Source of the DNA: Curtobacterium herbarum
GTDB taxonomy: Bacteria > Actinomycetota > Actinomycetes > Actinomycetales > Microbacteriaceae
Direction: 5' to 3'
Length of the DNA: 64,000 nt
Assembly (NCBI RefSeq): GCF_016907335.1
Contig: NZ_JAFBBT010000001.1
Coordinates: 682,001-746,000 of the forward strand
Part shown: positions 25,624-34,592 of the stretch, piece by piece
How the letters are laid out: every line of letters begins with the position of its first letter
Numbering within the stretch: position 1 is the first letter of the stretch
Notes under the pieces: model-generated
The model's database searches: none
Seen by the model: only the letters and a program-made list of their open reading frames with translations
What the model was told of the DNA's origin: nothing
Program-made: the position numbers and the translations under genes

Positions 25624-26529
25624 GTGAACGCCCTCCTCTACGTGCTCGTCGCCCTGACCTGGGGGTCGAGCTTCTTCTTCGCGAAGATCGGGCTCGACGG
25701 CCTCGCGCCGCAGCAGGTCGCCACCGTCCGCACCGTGCTCGGTGCGCTGACGCTCGTCGTGGTGCTCCTCGTCACCCGCCGTCGCTGGCCACGCGAGAAG
25801 CGGGTGTGGGGGCACCTGCTCGTCGTCGCGGTGTTCCTCAACGCCGTCCCCTCGTCGCTGATGGCGTGGGCGGAGCAGACCGTGCCGTCGGGCCTCGCGA
25901 GCATCTACAACGCGACCACGCCGATCATGACGCTGCTGGCGTTGGCCGTCCTGGTCCCCACCGAGCGGCTCAGCCGTCGGCAGGTGGCCGGGATCGTCCT
26001 CGGCATCGTCGGTGTGCTCGTCCTGGTCGGCCCGTGGGACGTCCTCGGCGACCCGGAGGTCCTGGCGAGCGTGCCAGGCCAGGTCGCGCTGCTCGGCATG
26101 ACCGCCTCGTACGGCATCGGCCTCGCCTGGCTCCGCCGCTTCGGCGTCGGCGGCGGGTACGACCCGACCACCGTCGCGACGGTGCAGCTCACCCTCGCGG
26201 CCGGGCTGATGCTGGTCGTCGCGCCCGTCGTCGCCACCGGTCCGGTGCAGCTGGACTGGAGGATCGTGGGCGCGATGGTCGCGCTCGGTGCCGTGGGCAC
26301 GGGGCTGGCCTACGCGTGGAACACCCGACTGGTCGGCGCGTGGGGCGCGGGGCGGGCCTCCACCGTGACCTACCTGACGCCGGTCGTCGGGGTCGCGCTC
26401 GGCGTCCTCGTGCTCGGTGAGCCGCTGCGGTGGAACGAACCCGTCGGCGGGCTGGTCGTGCTCGCCGGGATCGCGTTGGCCTCCGGGCTGCTCGGCGCGC
26501 GACGGCGGGTCGCGGCGTCGACGGTGTGA
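25624..26529 (+). CDS. EamA/DMT superfamily transporter
   Basis: This 301-residue protein with ten predicted membrane helices in two EamA repeats starts ALLYVLVALTWGSSFFFAKIGLDG, a typical DMT opening. Relatives export amino acids or metabolites. The GTG at 25624 is 70 bp from the divergent LysR start and places the first helix directly after it. The LysR neighbour suggests inducible export; the substrate is unknown. Confidence 0.87.
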   Translation: MNALLYVLVALTWGSSFFFAKIGLDGLAPQQVATVRTVLGALTLVVVLLVTRRRWPREKRVWGHLLVVAVFLNAVPSSLMAWAEQTVPSGLASIYNATTPIMTLLALAVLVPTERLSRRQVAGIVLGIVGVLVLVGPWDVLGDPEVLASVPGQVALLGMTASYGIGLAWLRRFGVGGGYDPTTVATVQLTLAAGLMLVVAPVVATGPVQLDWRIVGAMVALGAVGTGLAYAWNTRLVGAWGAGRASTVTYLTPVVGVALGVLVLGEPLRWNEPVGGLVVLAGIALASGLLGARRRVAASTV

Positions 26530-26562
26530 CCGGGTGCACCGCTCGGCCCGTACGCTGACCGG

Positions 26563-27432
26563 GTGACCGACGCCCCGACCGCCTCGACGGTCCGCCTGCT
26601 GTTCGCGTCCTCGCACCCCGGCCCGACCGTCACCGTCACCGTCCTGGCCGCGGTCATCGCCACGGCTGTCGGGCACCCGTTCTGGGTCGTGCTCCTGGTG
26701 GCGCTCGCCGTGGTCGCGGGGCAGCTGTCGATCGGACTGGCCAACGACTGGATCGACGCCGACCGCGACCGTGCGGTGGGACGGAGCGACAAGCCCGTCG
26801 CCCGTGGCCTGATCGCCGTCGGCACGGTCCGGACCGCCGCGGTCGTGACCGCCGGGGTCGCCGTCGTCCTCTCGCTGTTCCTCGGACCGGTCGCCGCCGT
26901 CGCCCACGTCGTCCTCGTGGCGGCCGGGTGGGCCTACGACGCCGGACTGAAGCGGACCGTGGTCTCGGTCGTGCCGTTCATCGTGGCGTTCGGGCTGCTG
27001 CCGGTCGTCGCGGTCGCTGCCGGCCCCGACGGCGGGTGGCCGGCGACGTGGGCGATCGCCACCGGAGCGGTGTTCGGCGTCGCGATCCACTGCACGAACG
27101 TCCTGCCCGACCTGGTCGACGACGCGGCCACCGGGGTCCGCGGCTTCCCGCACCGCCTGGGGCTGCACGCGTCCGGGATCGTGGCGTTCGGGTCGCTCGT
27201 CGTCGCCGCGGTCCTGGTGCTCGTCGGCCAGCTCGGTGGGGACGACCCGGTCCGTGGTGTCGGGGCGGTGCTCGCCGTGCTCGGTGCCGTCGTGGTGGTC
27301 GTGCTCGCGGCGGTCGGGGTGCGGCTCGTGCTCACCGGACCGCCGACGCGCACGCTGTTCCGGCTCGTGATCGCGTCGTCCCTCGTGCTCGTCGTCGAGC
27401 TCGGGTTCGCCGGGGCAGCCCTCGTGGCCTGA
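26563..27432 (+). CDS. UbiA family prenyltransferase
   Basis: This 289-residue membrane enzyme has about eight helices and the two aspartate-rich motifs of UbiA enzymes: NDWIDADRD (61-69) and LPDLVDDAATG in the second half. These bind prenyl diphosphate through magnesium. The acceptor is unknown (quinone, tetrapyrrole or lipid). The GTG at 26563 lies 6 nt after TACGCT (26551-26556), suggesting leaderless expression. Isoprenoid supply could come from the mevalonate operon 10 kb upstream, which is inference. Confidence 0.85.
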   Translation: MTDAPTASTVRLLFASSHPGPTVTVTVLAAVIATAVGHPFWVVLLVALAVVAGQLSIGLANDWIDADRDRAVGRSDKPVARGLIAVGTVRTAAVVTAGVAVVLSLFLGPVAAVAHVVLVAAGWAYDAGLKRTVVSVVPFIVAFGLLPVVAVAAGPDGGWPATWAIATGAVFGVAIHCTNVLPDLVDDAATGVRGFPHRLGLHASGIVAFGSLVVAAVLVLVGQLGGDDPVRGVGAVLAVLGAVVVVVLAAVGVRLVLTGPPTRTLFRLVIASSLVLVVELGFAGAALVA

Positions 27433-27463
27433 GTTCTGCTCGGGTGCGCCGTTACAGTGCACC

Positions 27464-28630
27464 ATGACCGAAACCACGCCCACCCCCCGCCTGTTGCGGC
27501 TCGGGGTGTTGGCCGTCTCCCGGAAGGCCGACGAACGTCGCCTGCCGATCCACCCCGCGCACCTCGAGCGCATCGACCCGGACCTCCGTGCGCAGATCGT
27601 CCTGGAGCGCGGCTACGGGGACCGGTTCGGTGTCCCCGACGACGACCTCGAGCCGCTCGTCGCCGGCATGGCCACGCGTGCCGAGATCATCGCCACGTCC
27701 GACGTGGTGCTCCTGCCGAAGCCCCTGGCCGAGGACCTCGCCGACCTGCGCGACGGCCAGGTGCTCTGGGGCTGGCCGCACTGCGTGCAGGACCAGGAAC
27801 TGACGCAGCTCGCGATCGACAAGCGGCTCACCCTGATCGCCTGGGAGGCCATGAACCACTGGCGCGAGGACGGCGGCTTCAGCCTGCACGTCTTCCACAA
27901 GAACAACGAGCTCGCCGGGTACTGCTCCGTGCTGCACGGCCTGCAGCTCTGCGGGTCCACGGGCGACTACGGCCGTCGTCTGACCGCCGTCGTGATCGGG
28001 TTCGGGGCCACTGCGCGCGGGGCCGTCACGGCACTGAATGCGCACGGTGTCCACGACGTCCGCGTCCTGACCAACCGGGACATCGCCGCGGTCGGGTCAC
28101 CGATCCCGTCGGTCGACATCCTGCAGTTCGAGCACGACGACCACGCCCCCTTCGCGAGCACGGTCCGCACGCCCGACGGCCCGGTGCCGCTGGCGCCGTA
28201 CCTGGCCGAGAACGACATCGTCGTGAACTGCACGCTGCAGGACCCGAACGCCCCGCTCACCTACCTGCGGACCGAGGACCTCGACGCCTTCCGTCCCGGC
28301 AGCCTGATCGTGGACGTGTCGATCGACGAGGGCATGGGGTTCAGCTGGGCACGCTCGACGTCCTTCGCCGAACCGATGGTCACGGTGGGTGACTCGACGA
28401 ACTACTACGCAGTCGACCACAGCCCGTCGCTGCTCTGGAACTCGTCGACGTGGGAGATCAGCGAGGCGCTCGTGCCGTTCCTCCGCACCGTGATGTCCGG
28501 GCCGTCGGCCTGGGCGGAGTCCGACACGATCCACCGTGCGATCGAGATCGAGGACGGGCAGGTCCGCAACGACGCGATCCTGGCGTTCCAGGGCCGGGCG
28601 GCGGAGTACCCCCACGGCGTGACTGCCTGA
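27464..28630 (+). CDS. N5-(carboxyethyl)ornithine synthase-like dehydrogenase
   Basis: This 388-residue protein of the alanine-dehydrogenase/saccharopine-dehydrogenase-like fold has N-terminal KADERRLPIHPAHLERI and a central nucleotide-binding segment LTAVVIGFGATARGAVTAL. The layout matches lactococcal carboxyethyl-ornithine synthases, which join pyruvate to ornithine or lysine with NADPH. The ATG is 5 nt after TACAGT (27453-27458). A strong hairpin follows the stop. Identity as a fold relative is solid; the exact reaction is inferred. Confidence 0.75.
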   Translation: MTETTPTPRLLRLGVLAVSRKADERRLPIHPAHLERIDPDLRAQIVLERGYGDRFGVPDDDLEPLVAGMATRAEIIATSDVVLLPKPLAEDLADLRDGQVLWGWPHCVQDQELTQLAIDKRLTLIAWEAMNHWREDGGFSLHVFHKNNELAGYCSVLHGLQLCGSTGDYGRRLTAVVIGFGATARGAVTALNAHGVHDVRVLTNRDIAAVGSPIPSVDILQFEHDDHAPFASTVRTPDGPVPLAPYLAENDIVVNCTLQDPNAPLTYLRTEDLDAFRPGSLIVDVSIDEGMGFSWARSTSFAEPMVTVGDSTNYYAVDHSPSLLWNSSTWEISEALVPFLRTVMSGPSAWAESDTIHRAIEIEDGQVRNDAILAFQGRAAEYPHGVTA

Positions 28631-28631
28631 C

Positions 28632-28667
28632 GAGTCGACCGGTTCGGCTCCGGATCCCGGTCGACTC
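28632..28667. terminator. Hairpin after the dehydrogenase gene
   Basis: GAGTCGACCGG pairs perfectly with CCGGTCGACTC around a 14-nt loop, starting 1 nt after the stop codon. Confidence 0.65.
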
Positions 28668-28689
28668 CGCGTCCGGCTGCGAAACGGCG

Positions 28690-28800
28690 TCTGGCTGAGA
28701 CACGTCGGTCGGCCCGAGACGCCGCCGAATCCCGCGGCGTCCTGGGTGCTCGGCGGCGTCCCGCACAGACGGGCCCGTCTCGACGGGCCGCCCGTCCGCG
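28690..28800. repeat. GAGACGCCGCCGA-type intergenic repeat
   Basis: CGAGACGCCGCCGA and an inverted CGGCGGCGTCCCG lie between convergent gene ends, with ACGGGCCCGT nearby. Same family as the cluster at 3288. Confidence 0.55.
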
Positions 28801-28810
28801 CGTCAGGCGA

Positions 28811-30010
28811 CTACGCCCACGCCATCGCGTAGAGCCGGGCGAGCGCACCCGAGGTCCGGAGGGCCAGGACGGACCGGAGCAGCGCCTCCCGGCCGATGCC
28901 GACCACGTCCGGGACGGCACTGCCGAGTGCCATGTTCGCCTCGGCCTGCCGACCCGCTCGGCGGGCGGCGGCCTGCCGGCGCCGCGCGTAGGACGGCCAC
29001 GGTCCGGCCGCGCCGGTCCGGACCGCGTCGCTCAGCAGGGGCGCGAGGTCCGCGGCGTCCAGCCACCCGAGGTTCATGCCCTGCCCGCCGATCGGGCTGA
29101 TCTCGTGGGCCGCGTCGCCGACCAGGACGACGCGGCCGACGCCGATGCGTTCGGCGGTCCGCCGGCGGACGCGGAACGCGCTGAGCATCGAGCAGGTGGT
29201 CGCGTCCGGTGCGACGCCGGTGCGGTCGCGGACGATCGCGGCCAGCCGGGAGGCTCGTCCCGCCTCCGGTGCGTCCGCTGCGGTGGTCGGGGCGGATCCG
29301 TCCACGAGCGGGTCGTCGGCGGGCAGGAGCGCCACGTAGCGGCGGCGGCCGTGGGGGAGCGGGAAGGACTCGACGACCCCGGCCGACCCGACGTCGACGA
29401 GTGCGGTCGCACGGGCGTCGGCGTCCTCGGGGTCGGCGAAGTCGCCCATCACGTACCGGTCGGGGTAGTCCCGGCCGGTCGTGCCGATGCCGAGCAGGTC
29501 GCGGACGACGCTGCGGGCGCCGTCGGCACCGACCACGAACGCGGCCCGGACCGACACGGTCCGCCCGTCCCGGTCGGTGCCCGTCGCGTCGACGTGGTCG
29601 GCGTGCCGGGTGAGGTCGACGAGTGCGGTGCCGGTCCGGAGGGCGTCCGGAGCGGCGGCGGCGAGACGCTCCCGCAGCAGCGTCTCGGTGCGGTGCTGGT
29701 CGAGCGTCGCGACGTACGGGTGGGTGTCCGAGGCCCGGTCGAACGACAGCGCGCCGAGCACCCGGCCGCGGCTGCGTGCGACGCCGGTGCGGACGAGGAC
29801 GGCCTCGTCGAGCACCGGGCGGGCCAGACCGATCTCGGCGAAGGCGTCGATCGAGGGCGGGTGGATGCCGATGGCGCGGGAGCCGACCGGGTCGGTGGTC
29901 CGGCGCTCCCAGACCTGCACGGCCGTGCCGCGGGCGGCCAGGAGCGCGCCGAGGAACAGGCCGACCGGTCCGCCGCCGACGACGAGGACGTCCGTGGTGT
30001 CCGTGGTCAC
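28811..30010 (-). CDS. FAD-dependent aromatic-type monooxygenase
   Basis: This 399-residue group A flavoprotein hydroxylase has N-terminal VLVVGGGPVGLFLGALLAARG, central VVGADGARSVVRDLLG and C-terminal VLVGDAAHEISPIGGQGMNLG for FAD/NAD(P)H and ribityl binding. Such enzymes hydroxylate phenols, polyketides or antibiotics. A GTG start lies 7 nt after TAGGCT. It is divergent from a deleted ArsR-MFS locus; monooxygenase, regulator and efflux pump may once have formed a drug-inactivation module. Confidence 0.85.
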   Translation of the reverse strand: MTTDTTDVLVVGGGPVGLFLGALLAARGTAVQVWERRTTDPVGSRAIGIHPPSIDAFAEIGLARPVLDEAVLVRTGVARSRGRVLGALSFDRASDTHPYVATLDQHRTETLLRERLAAAAPDALRTGTALVDLTRHADHVDATGTDRDGRTVSVRAAFVVGADGARSVVRDLLGIGTTGRDYPDRYVMGDFADPEDADARATALVDVGSAGVVESFPLPHGRRRYVALLPADDPLVDGSAPTTAADAPEAGRASRLAAIVRDRTGVAPDATTCSMLSAFRVRRRTAERIGVGRVVLVGDAAHEISPIGGQGMNLGWLDAADLAPLLSDAVRTGAAGPWPSYARRRQAAARRAGRQAEANMALGSAVPDVVGIGREALLRSVLALRTSGALARLYAMAWA

Positions 30011-30080
30011 GCGGCCGAGCCTACGCAGGGCCGGGCGTGCGAGCGGTCGGGGTGCGGATCACGACCGGCGGCACGACCCC

Positions 30081-30094
30081 CAAAGGTCCCTTTG
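30081..30094. promoter_or_regulatory. ArsR-type operator dyad
   Basis: CAAAGG-TC-CCTTTG, a 14-bp near-perfect palindrome, overlaps a TTGACG -35-like box and lies 33 bp before the ArsR-like start. This is typical for an autoregulated ArsR repressor. Confidence 0.5.
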
Positions 30095-30127
30095 ACGGTG
30101 TCGGTGCCCGACTGTCACGATGCCCTC

Positions 30128-30540
30128 GTGTCCACCGTCGACGAGCTCCGCGCCACCGCGCACCCCATCCGCCTGGGGTGGCGCTCATGGTCGTGGCCGC
30201 GGTACCGGTGCTCACCCTGGCGCTCCGTCCCTCCGTCCCGGCGTTGATCGTGTCGTTCGCGGTCGCCGGAGCCGCCATCGAGGTCTTCTCGATCGCCTGG
30301 GACCAGTCCCTGCAGACGAAGGTGCCGCGGGATGTCCTGGCCCGCGTCTACTCGTACGACGCCGTCGGGTCGGTCGTCGCCGTGCCGTTCGGTGAGGCCC
30401 TGGTCGGCCCGCTCGCCCACACGGTCGGCACCACCCCGACGCTGCTCGGCTGCGCCGTGCTCATCGTCGTCGCCACCGTGGCGGCCGCCGTCACGCCGAG
30501 CGTCCGGCGGGTGACCGTCCAGGAGGCGCGTCCCACCTGA
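30128..30540 (+). pseudogene. ArsR N-terminus joined to MFS C-terminus by deletion
   Basis: GTG 30128 opens STVDELRATAHPIRL, the start of an ArsR-type regulator, and stops matching after about 16 codons near 30175. From about 30180, in another frame, the sequence encodes the last 117 residues of an MFS pump (SIAWDQSLQTKVPRDVLARVYSYDAVGSVVAVPFGEALVGPL). The parsimonious reading is one deletion removing most of the regulator and most of the transporter. An ATG at 30187 could still make the 117-residue membrane fragment. The divergent FAD monooxygenase is intact. Confidence 0.75.
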
Positions 30541-30626
30541 TCCCGCAGGCTCCGGTCCCGCGGGCGTTCTCCACCGGAACGCACCGACCTCTGCCGATGG
30601 GTGCGACGCAGCACTACCGTGTGCGC

Positions 30627-31043
30627 ATGGCCCAGGAGGACGAGACACCGGTGGCGGAGACGACACCCGCGCAGCACATCGACGCGATGATCGCGGCGCA
30701 CCCGGACTGGCGCGGGGCGCTGCTCGCCGACGCCCGCACGGCGATCCTGGCGGTGGACCCGGCGATCGAGGAGACCTGGAAGTGGCGGGGCGCCCCGGTG
30801 TGGGAGCTCGAGGGGATCCTGGTCGTCGGGAACGTCTTCCAGCAGGCGGTGAAGCTCGGCTTCATGTACGGCGCATCACTGGCGGACCCGGACGGCCTGT
30901 TCAACGACGAGCTCGGCGGCAACCAGCGCCGGGCGATCAAGTACTCGGCGGGTGGCACCTTCGACGCACCGGCGCTGCAGGCGCTCGTGCGTCGGGCGAT
31001 CGACCACAACCACGCCCGGCGCGCGGCCAGCCGCCGGCGCTGA
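30627..31043 (+). CDS. DUF1801 (YdhG-like) domain protein
   Basis: This 138-residue protein has the DUF1801 pattern: HIDAMIAAHPDWRGALLADARTAIL, then a Trp-rich core ETWKWRGAPVWELEG and a C-terminal AIKYSAGGTFDAPALQALVRRAI. The family is small, cytosolic and of unknown biochemistry. The ATG at 30627 is 6 nt after TACCGT (30615-30620); an ATG 10 codons upstream would overlap that hexamer. It stands alone, convergent with an acyltransferase gene. Confidence 0.78.
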   Translation: MAQEDETPVAETTPAQHIDAMIAAHPDWRGALLADARTAILAVDPAIEETWKWRGAPVWELEGILVVGNVFQQAVKLGFMYGASLADPDGLFNDELGGNQRRAIKYSAGGTFDAPALQALVRRAIDHNHARRAASRRR

Positions 31044-31052
31044 CCGGTCGCG

Positions 31053-32255
31053 TCAGCTCGTGGCGGCGCTGCGGGCGGCGCGGTCCTCGGCGACCAGCAG
31101 GCGGGCCTCCCGGGCGCGGGCGCGGAGCTTCTCGACCGGGACCTCGACCGCGTAGGCCGCCCCGATCGACACCACGACAGCTGCGGCGAAGAGCCAGACG
31201 TCCCCGAACCAGCCGATCGCGAACGTGCCGAGCAGCGCGATGACGAGCGGGTGCCAGAGGTACGCGGAGTACGACACCCGGCGGCCGAACCAGGCGATCG
31301 GGCTCCAGGACAGCGCCTGGGACACCGGCGTCCGCACCGAGACGAGCCCGCCGATCAGCACCGCGGCGAAGAGCCCGGTCACCGGCATGAGCAGGCCGAA
31401 GGTCCAGGCGTGCTCGGTCCAGTCGTCGCCGATCCAGAACTGCACCCCGAGCACCACCGCCGCACCGACCCAGGTGCCGACGTGTCCGGCGAGCCCCGCG
31501 GCGAACGCCCGGAACCGGTCGTCGTCGAGCAGCAGGGCGAGCAGGCAACCGGTGGCGAGCGGCACGACACCGAGCACGGGGGAGAAGTACACGTCCGGCG
31601 TGGACCCGCCGGAGGGGGTGCGGTAGCTCAGCCAGGTCGCGGCGGAGGCGGCGACGATCACCGCGGACAGGCCGATGACGAGTGCGCGACGACGGCGTCC
31701 GAGCGCGAGCAGGACCACGAGCACCGGCGGCCAGACCAGGTAGAACTGCTCCTCCATCGACAGGCTCCACGTGTGCGCGAACACGCCCTGCGTGGTGTCC
31801 CAGAACGACCGGTAGAGGTTGCCCGTGTAGGTGAGGGCGATGAACGCGGCCTCGCCCGCCGAGAACGAGGCGCCCTTGTAGTCGCCGACCCAGTTCCAGA
31901 GCAGCAGTCCGGCGACGACCAGGGCGACCAGAGCCGGGTAGAGCCGGAGCAGGCGCTTCCACCAGAACGTGCCGAGTCGCACGGTGCCGGTCTTCCGGCG
32001 TTCGCGGAGCAGCAGCGTGGTGATGAGGTAGCCGGAGAGCACGAAGAACACGGTCACACCGATCCACCCGCCCTCGAACTGCGGCACGTGCAGGTGGTAC
32101 AGGATCACCATGACGATCGCGACGGTGCGCAGGCCGTCGAGGGCCAGGGCGCGGGAGGCGAGGGGTGCGGGCGCGGTCGACTGTACGGGGACGGCTGCGG
32201 TCCCCGCCCGGTGGACGGTCGTCGGGGATGGCGCCGGGGCTGCGGTCCGGGTCAT
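31053..32255 (-). CDS. Acyltransferase family 3 (OafA/YrhL-like) membrane protein
   Basis: This 400-residue protein with about ten membrane helices has the AT3 signatures LDGLRTVAIVMVILYHLHVPQFEGGWIGVTVFFVLSGYLIT near residue 40, WWKRLLRLYPAL, and HTWSLSMEEQFYLVWP. Members O-acylate wall polysaccharides, lipids or antibiotics. Only a short charged C-terminus follows the last helix, with no extra SGNH domain. The acceptor is unknown. Confidence 0.87.
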   Translation of the reverse strand: MTRTAAPAPSPTTVHRAGTAAVPVQSTAPAPLASRALALDGLRTVAIVMVILYHLHVPQFEGGWIGVTVFFVLSGYLITTLLLRERRKTGTVRLGTFWWKRLLRLYPALVALVVAGLLLWNWVGDYKGASFSAGEAAFIALTYTGNLYRSFWDTTQGVFAHTWSLSMEEQFYLVWPPVLVVLLALGRRRRALVIGLSAVIVAASAATWLSYRTPSGGSTPDVYFSPVLGVVPLATGCLLALLLDDDRFRAFAAGLAGHVGTWVGAAVVLGVQFWIGDDWTEHAWTFGLLMPVTGLFAAVLIGGLVSVRTPVSQALSWSPIAWFGRRVSYSAYLWHPLVIALLGTFAIGWFGDVWLFAAAVVVSIGAAYAVEVPVEKLRARAREARLLVAEDRAARSAATS

Positions 32256-32317
32256 CCCGCCAGTGTGCTCCGGCAGTCCATGAACCGGCTCCGAGCTGTC
32301 CGGTCACGGCCGGAGCG

Positions 32318-32458
32318 TCAGACCGCCCGCCGTCCCGTCGTGCTCGGCCGCCCCATCGTCGCCGTCAGGGCCTCGAGTCGCTCGGTCGCCAGATCGGGCA
32401 GCGTCCGGGTCTCGCCCGGGGTGATCCACTGCGCGAACGCCAGGTGGAACACGGTCAC
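32318..32458 (-). pseudogene. TetR-like C-terminal remnant
   Basis: A 46-residue frame from GTG 32458 reads VTVFHLAFAQWITPGE, then LPDLATERLEALTATMG, the look of the last helix pair of a TetR-family ligand domain. No HTH domain is found nearby. An 11-bp direct repeat CGGTGACGGCT (32460-32470, 32477-32487) separates it from the NDH-2 stop. It may be a deletion scar or a small unrelated peptide. Confidence 0.35.
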
Positions 32459-32485
32459 GCGGTGACGGCTGTCACCCGGTGACGG

Positions 32486-33784
32486 CTACTCCGCCTTCTG
32501 CAGCTGCCAGGGCTCCGGCTCGCGGTCGCCGTTCGGGCGGACCGGGCGGACGTCGCCGACGATCGGGATCGAGCGCTTCCGCATGAACCACACGTAGCGG
32601 ACGAAGAAGTGGGTCAGCGTCGACATCCGGTTGCCGTTGCCGAGCAGGCTGGTGATGTGGACGAACACCCACGCCGCCCACGCGACCGGCCCGACCATCG
32701 TGATGCCGCCACGGAGCTGCGCGACGGCGGCGTTCGTGCCGATCGTCGCCATCGTGCCCTTGTCGAAGTACTTGAACCGCTCGGTCGGCTTGCCGGCCAG
32801 ACGACGCTTGATCTGCTGGGCGACGTGCTTGCCACCCTGCAGGGCCGGCTGCGCGAGCTGTGCCAACGCGGCGTCCTGCGCGGCGATGTCCCCGGCGGAG
32901 AAGACCCGGTCGACGCCCTTGACGCTCAGGTCGTCGTTCACCTGGATGCGGCCGCCGTGGGTCTGCGGCAGGCCCCAGTTGCCGACCTCCTTGTGCGCCG
33001 AGACGCCGGTCGCCCAGATCACCTGGGAGGCCGGGATGACCTCACCACCGGCGAGCCGGACGCCGTCGGGCATGACCTCTTCGACACCGGCGTTCAGGCG
33101 CAGGACGACGCCACGCTTCCGCAGGATCTTCGCCGCGTACCGACGCAGGCGCGGGGCGAACGGCTTGAGGAGCTCACCGCTGCGGTGCACGAGCGTGATC
33201 GAGATGTTGCCGCGTTCGATCTCCGGGTACGCACCGACCAGTGCCTGGTCGCGGAGTTCGGCGAGCGCGCCGGCCATCTCGACGCCGGTCGCACCGCCAC
33301 CGACGATGACGACGCGGATCTCGTCCGGGCCCTGCTTCGCCGCAGCCTGCTCCAGGCGGGTGAAGAGCTCGTCGCGGATGCGGAGCGCCTGCGACCGGGA
33401 GTACATCGAGTACGCGTACTCGTAGGCGCCGGGCGTGCCGAAGTAGCTCGTGTTCACGCCGTTGGCCAGGATCAGGTAGTCGTAGTGCAGGTGCTCGCCG
33501 TCGGACATCTCGGCGATGCGCTCGTCGTGCCGGATGCCGGTGAGCAGCCCGTGGCGGAAGTCCGCGTTCGACTGCCGGGCCCGCAGGCTGCGCAGGAAGT
33601 ACGTCACGTCGCCGGCGTTCAGCCCGCCGGTCGCCACCTGGTACATGAGCGGCTGGAACATGTTGTAGACGTGGCGGTCGACGAGCGTGACACGGACCGG
33701 AGCGTCCTTCAGCTCACGCATGGCGGCGATCCCGGCGAATCCACCGCCGACGATGACGACGTGCGGGCGGGTGTCCTGCGGCAT
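32486..33784 (-). CDS. ndh: Type II NADH dehydrogenase (NDH-2)
   Basis: This 432-residue flavoprotein has two Rossmann folds: VVIVGGGFAGIAAM near the N-terminus for FAD and VVIVGGGATGVEMAGALAEL near residue 165 for NADH. QVIWATGVSAH, VDRVFSAGDIAA and a C-terminal amphipathic stretch fit a peripheral membrane enzyme passing electrons from NADH to menaquinone without proton pumping. The ATG at 33784 has GGAG 6 nt upstream and begins just before the FAD motif. Confidence 0.92.
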   Translation of the reverse strand: MPQDTRPHVVIVGGGFAGIAAMRELKDAPVRVTLVDRHVYNMFQPLMYQVATGGLNAGDVTYFLRSLRARQSNADFRHGLLTGIRHDERIAEMSDGEHLHYDYLILANGVNTSYFGTPGAYEYAYSMYSRSQALRIRDELFTRLEQAAAKQGPDEIRVVIVGGGATGVEMAGALAELRDQALVGAYPEIERGNISITLVHRSGELLKPFAPRLRRYAAKILRKRGVVLRLNAGVEEVMPDGVRLAGGEVIPASQVIWATGVSAHKEVGNWGLPQTHGGRIQVNDDLSVKGVDRVFSAGDIAAQDAALAQLAQPALQGGKHVAQQIKRRLAGKPTERFKYFDKGTMATIGTNAAVAQLRGGITMVGPVAWAAWVFVHITSLLGNGNRMSTLTHFFVRYVWFMRKRSIPIVGDVRPVRPNGDREPEPWQLQKAE

Positions 33785-33836
33785 GGTGAGCTCCGGTTGT
33801 CGTGCGGTCTGGGCCACCCAGAAGGGTACGCCGGTC

Positions 33837-33915
33837 CGGCGTCTCCGCGGTCCACCCCTCGGCGGACGGCCGGGAGGCGCGGGTCCGGTCCGTCGAGCGG
33901 GTCGCGGAGACGCCG
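33837..33915. repeat. GAGACGCCG-family long hairpin
   Basis: CGGCGTCTCCGCG (33837-33849) and CGCGGAGACGCCG (33903-33915) form a perfect 13-bp inverted repeat enclosing 53 bp. A tandem GGTGGCCCCGCGGCCC pair follows. It lies between two minus-strand genes. Confidence 0.6.
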
Positions 33916-33983
33916 TGCCTCGGTGGCCCCGCGGCCCGGTGGCCCCGCGGCCCGGTGGCTCGGTGTTCCGGAGCCCCCGGTGG

Positions 33984-34457
33984 TCAGCTGCCCTGCTGCG
34001 GGGTGATCGTGGCGCCGCCCGGGAGCTCCTGACTGCTGCCGGTGCCGGACTGGCCGCGCGGGCCGTCCTGCCCGGTGCCGGTGCCGGGGCCGCTGCCACC
34101 GCCCGGCACCGTGAACGAGGAGACGCCGTGGCTCGCGACCGCGTGCCCGACCGCGAAGCCGACACCACCGCCGACGAGCAGCGCGCCGAGGCCGATCGCC
34201 GCCGCGACGACCGGCCAGAACCACGGCGGGTGCGGGGTGTTCCGACCCGCGGGTACCGGGCCCGGTGTTTGTACCGGGCCCGGCGCTGCTGCGGAGGCCG
34301 ATGCCGCTGCGGGCGCCGCGGTCGGCGTGCCGTACCAGGACGGCGGGGGCGGCGAGAGGGTGGCGGTCGGCGCGGCAGCAGGGGCTGCGGCCCACGCGTC
34401 GTGGGGTCCGTCGGTGCGTTCGTCGGGTCGTCGTCGCGGAGGGGTCGTGTCGCTCAT
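33984..34457 (-). CDS. Pro/Ala-rich single-pass membrane protein
   Basis: This 157-residue protein has a disordered N-terminal half rich in Pro, Ala and Thr, one membrane helix (residues about 80-105, WFWPVVAAAIGLGALLVGG) and a Gly/Ser-rich external tail. No enzymatic domain is visible. The topology resembles small actinobacterial envelope proteins with a cytosolic proline-rich segment. Function is unknown. It is divergent from the alpha/beta hydrolase gene. Confidence 0.65.
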   Translation of the reverse strand: MSDTTPPRRRPDERTDGPHDAWAAAPAAAPTATLSPPPPSWYGTPTAAPAAASASAAAPGPVQTPGPVPAGRNTPHPPWFWPVVAAAIGLGALLVGGGVGFAVGHAVASHGVSSFTVPGGGSGPGTGTGQDGPRGQSGTGSSQELPGGATITPQQGS

Positions 34458-34592
34458 GTCAGCAGTGCACCCCGCGGACCTTGCAGGAGTCGAAGACCCG
34501 GCTGTCCCTGCGCTGCGCATCACCTGCGCTGTCGACCACCGTGCTGCGGAGCACTCCCAGGTGGTCACCGGCCACCGGCATAGTCTCGGGTG

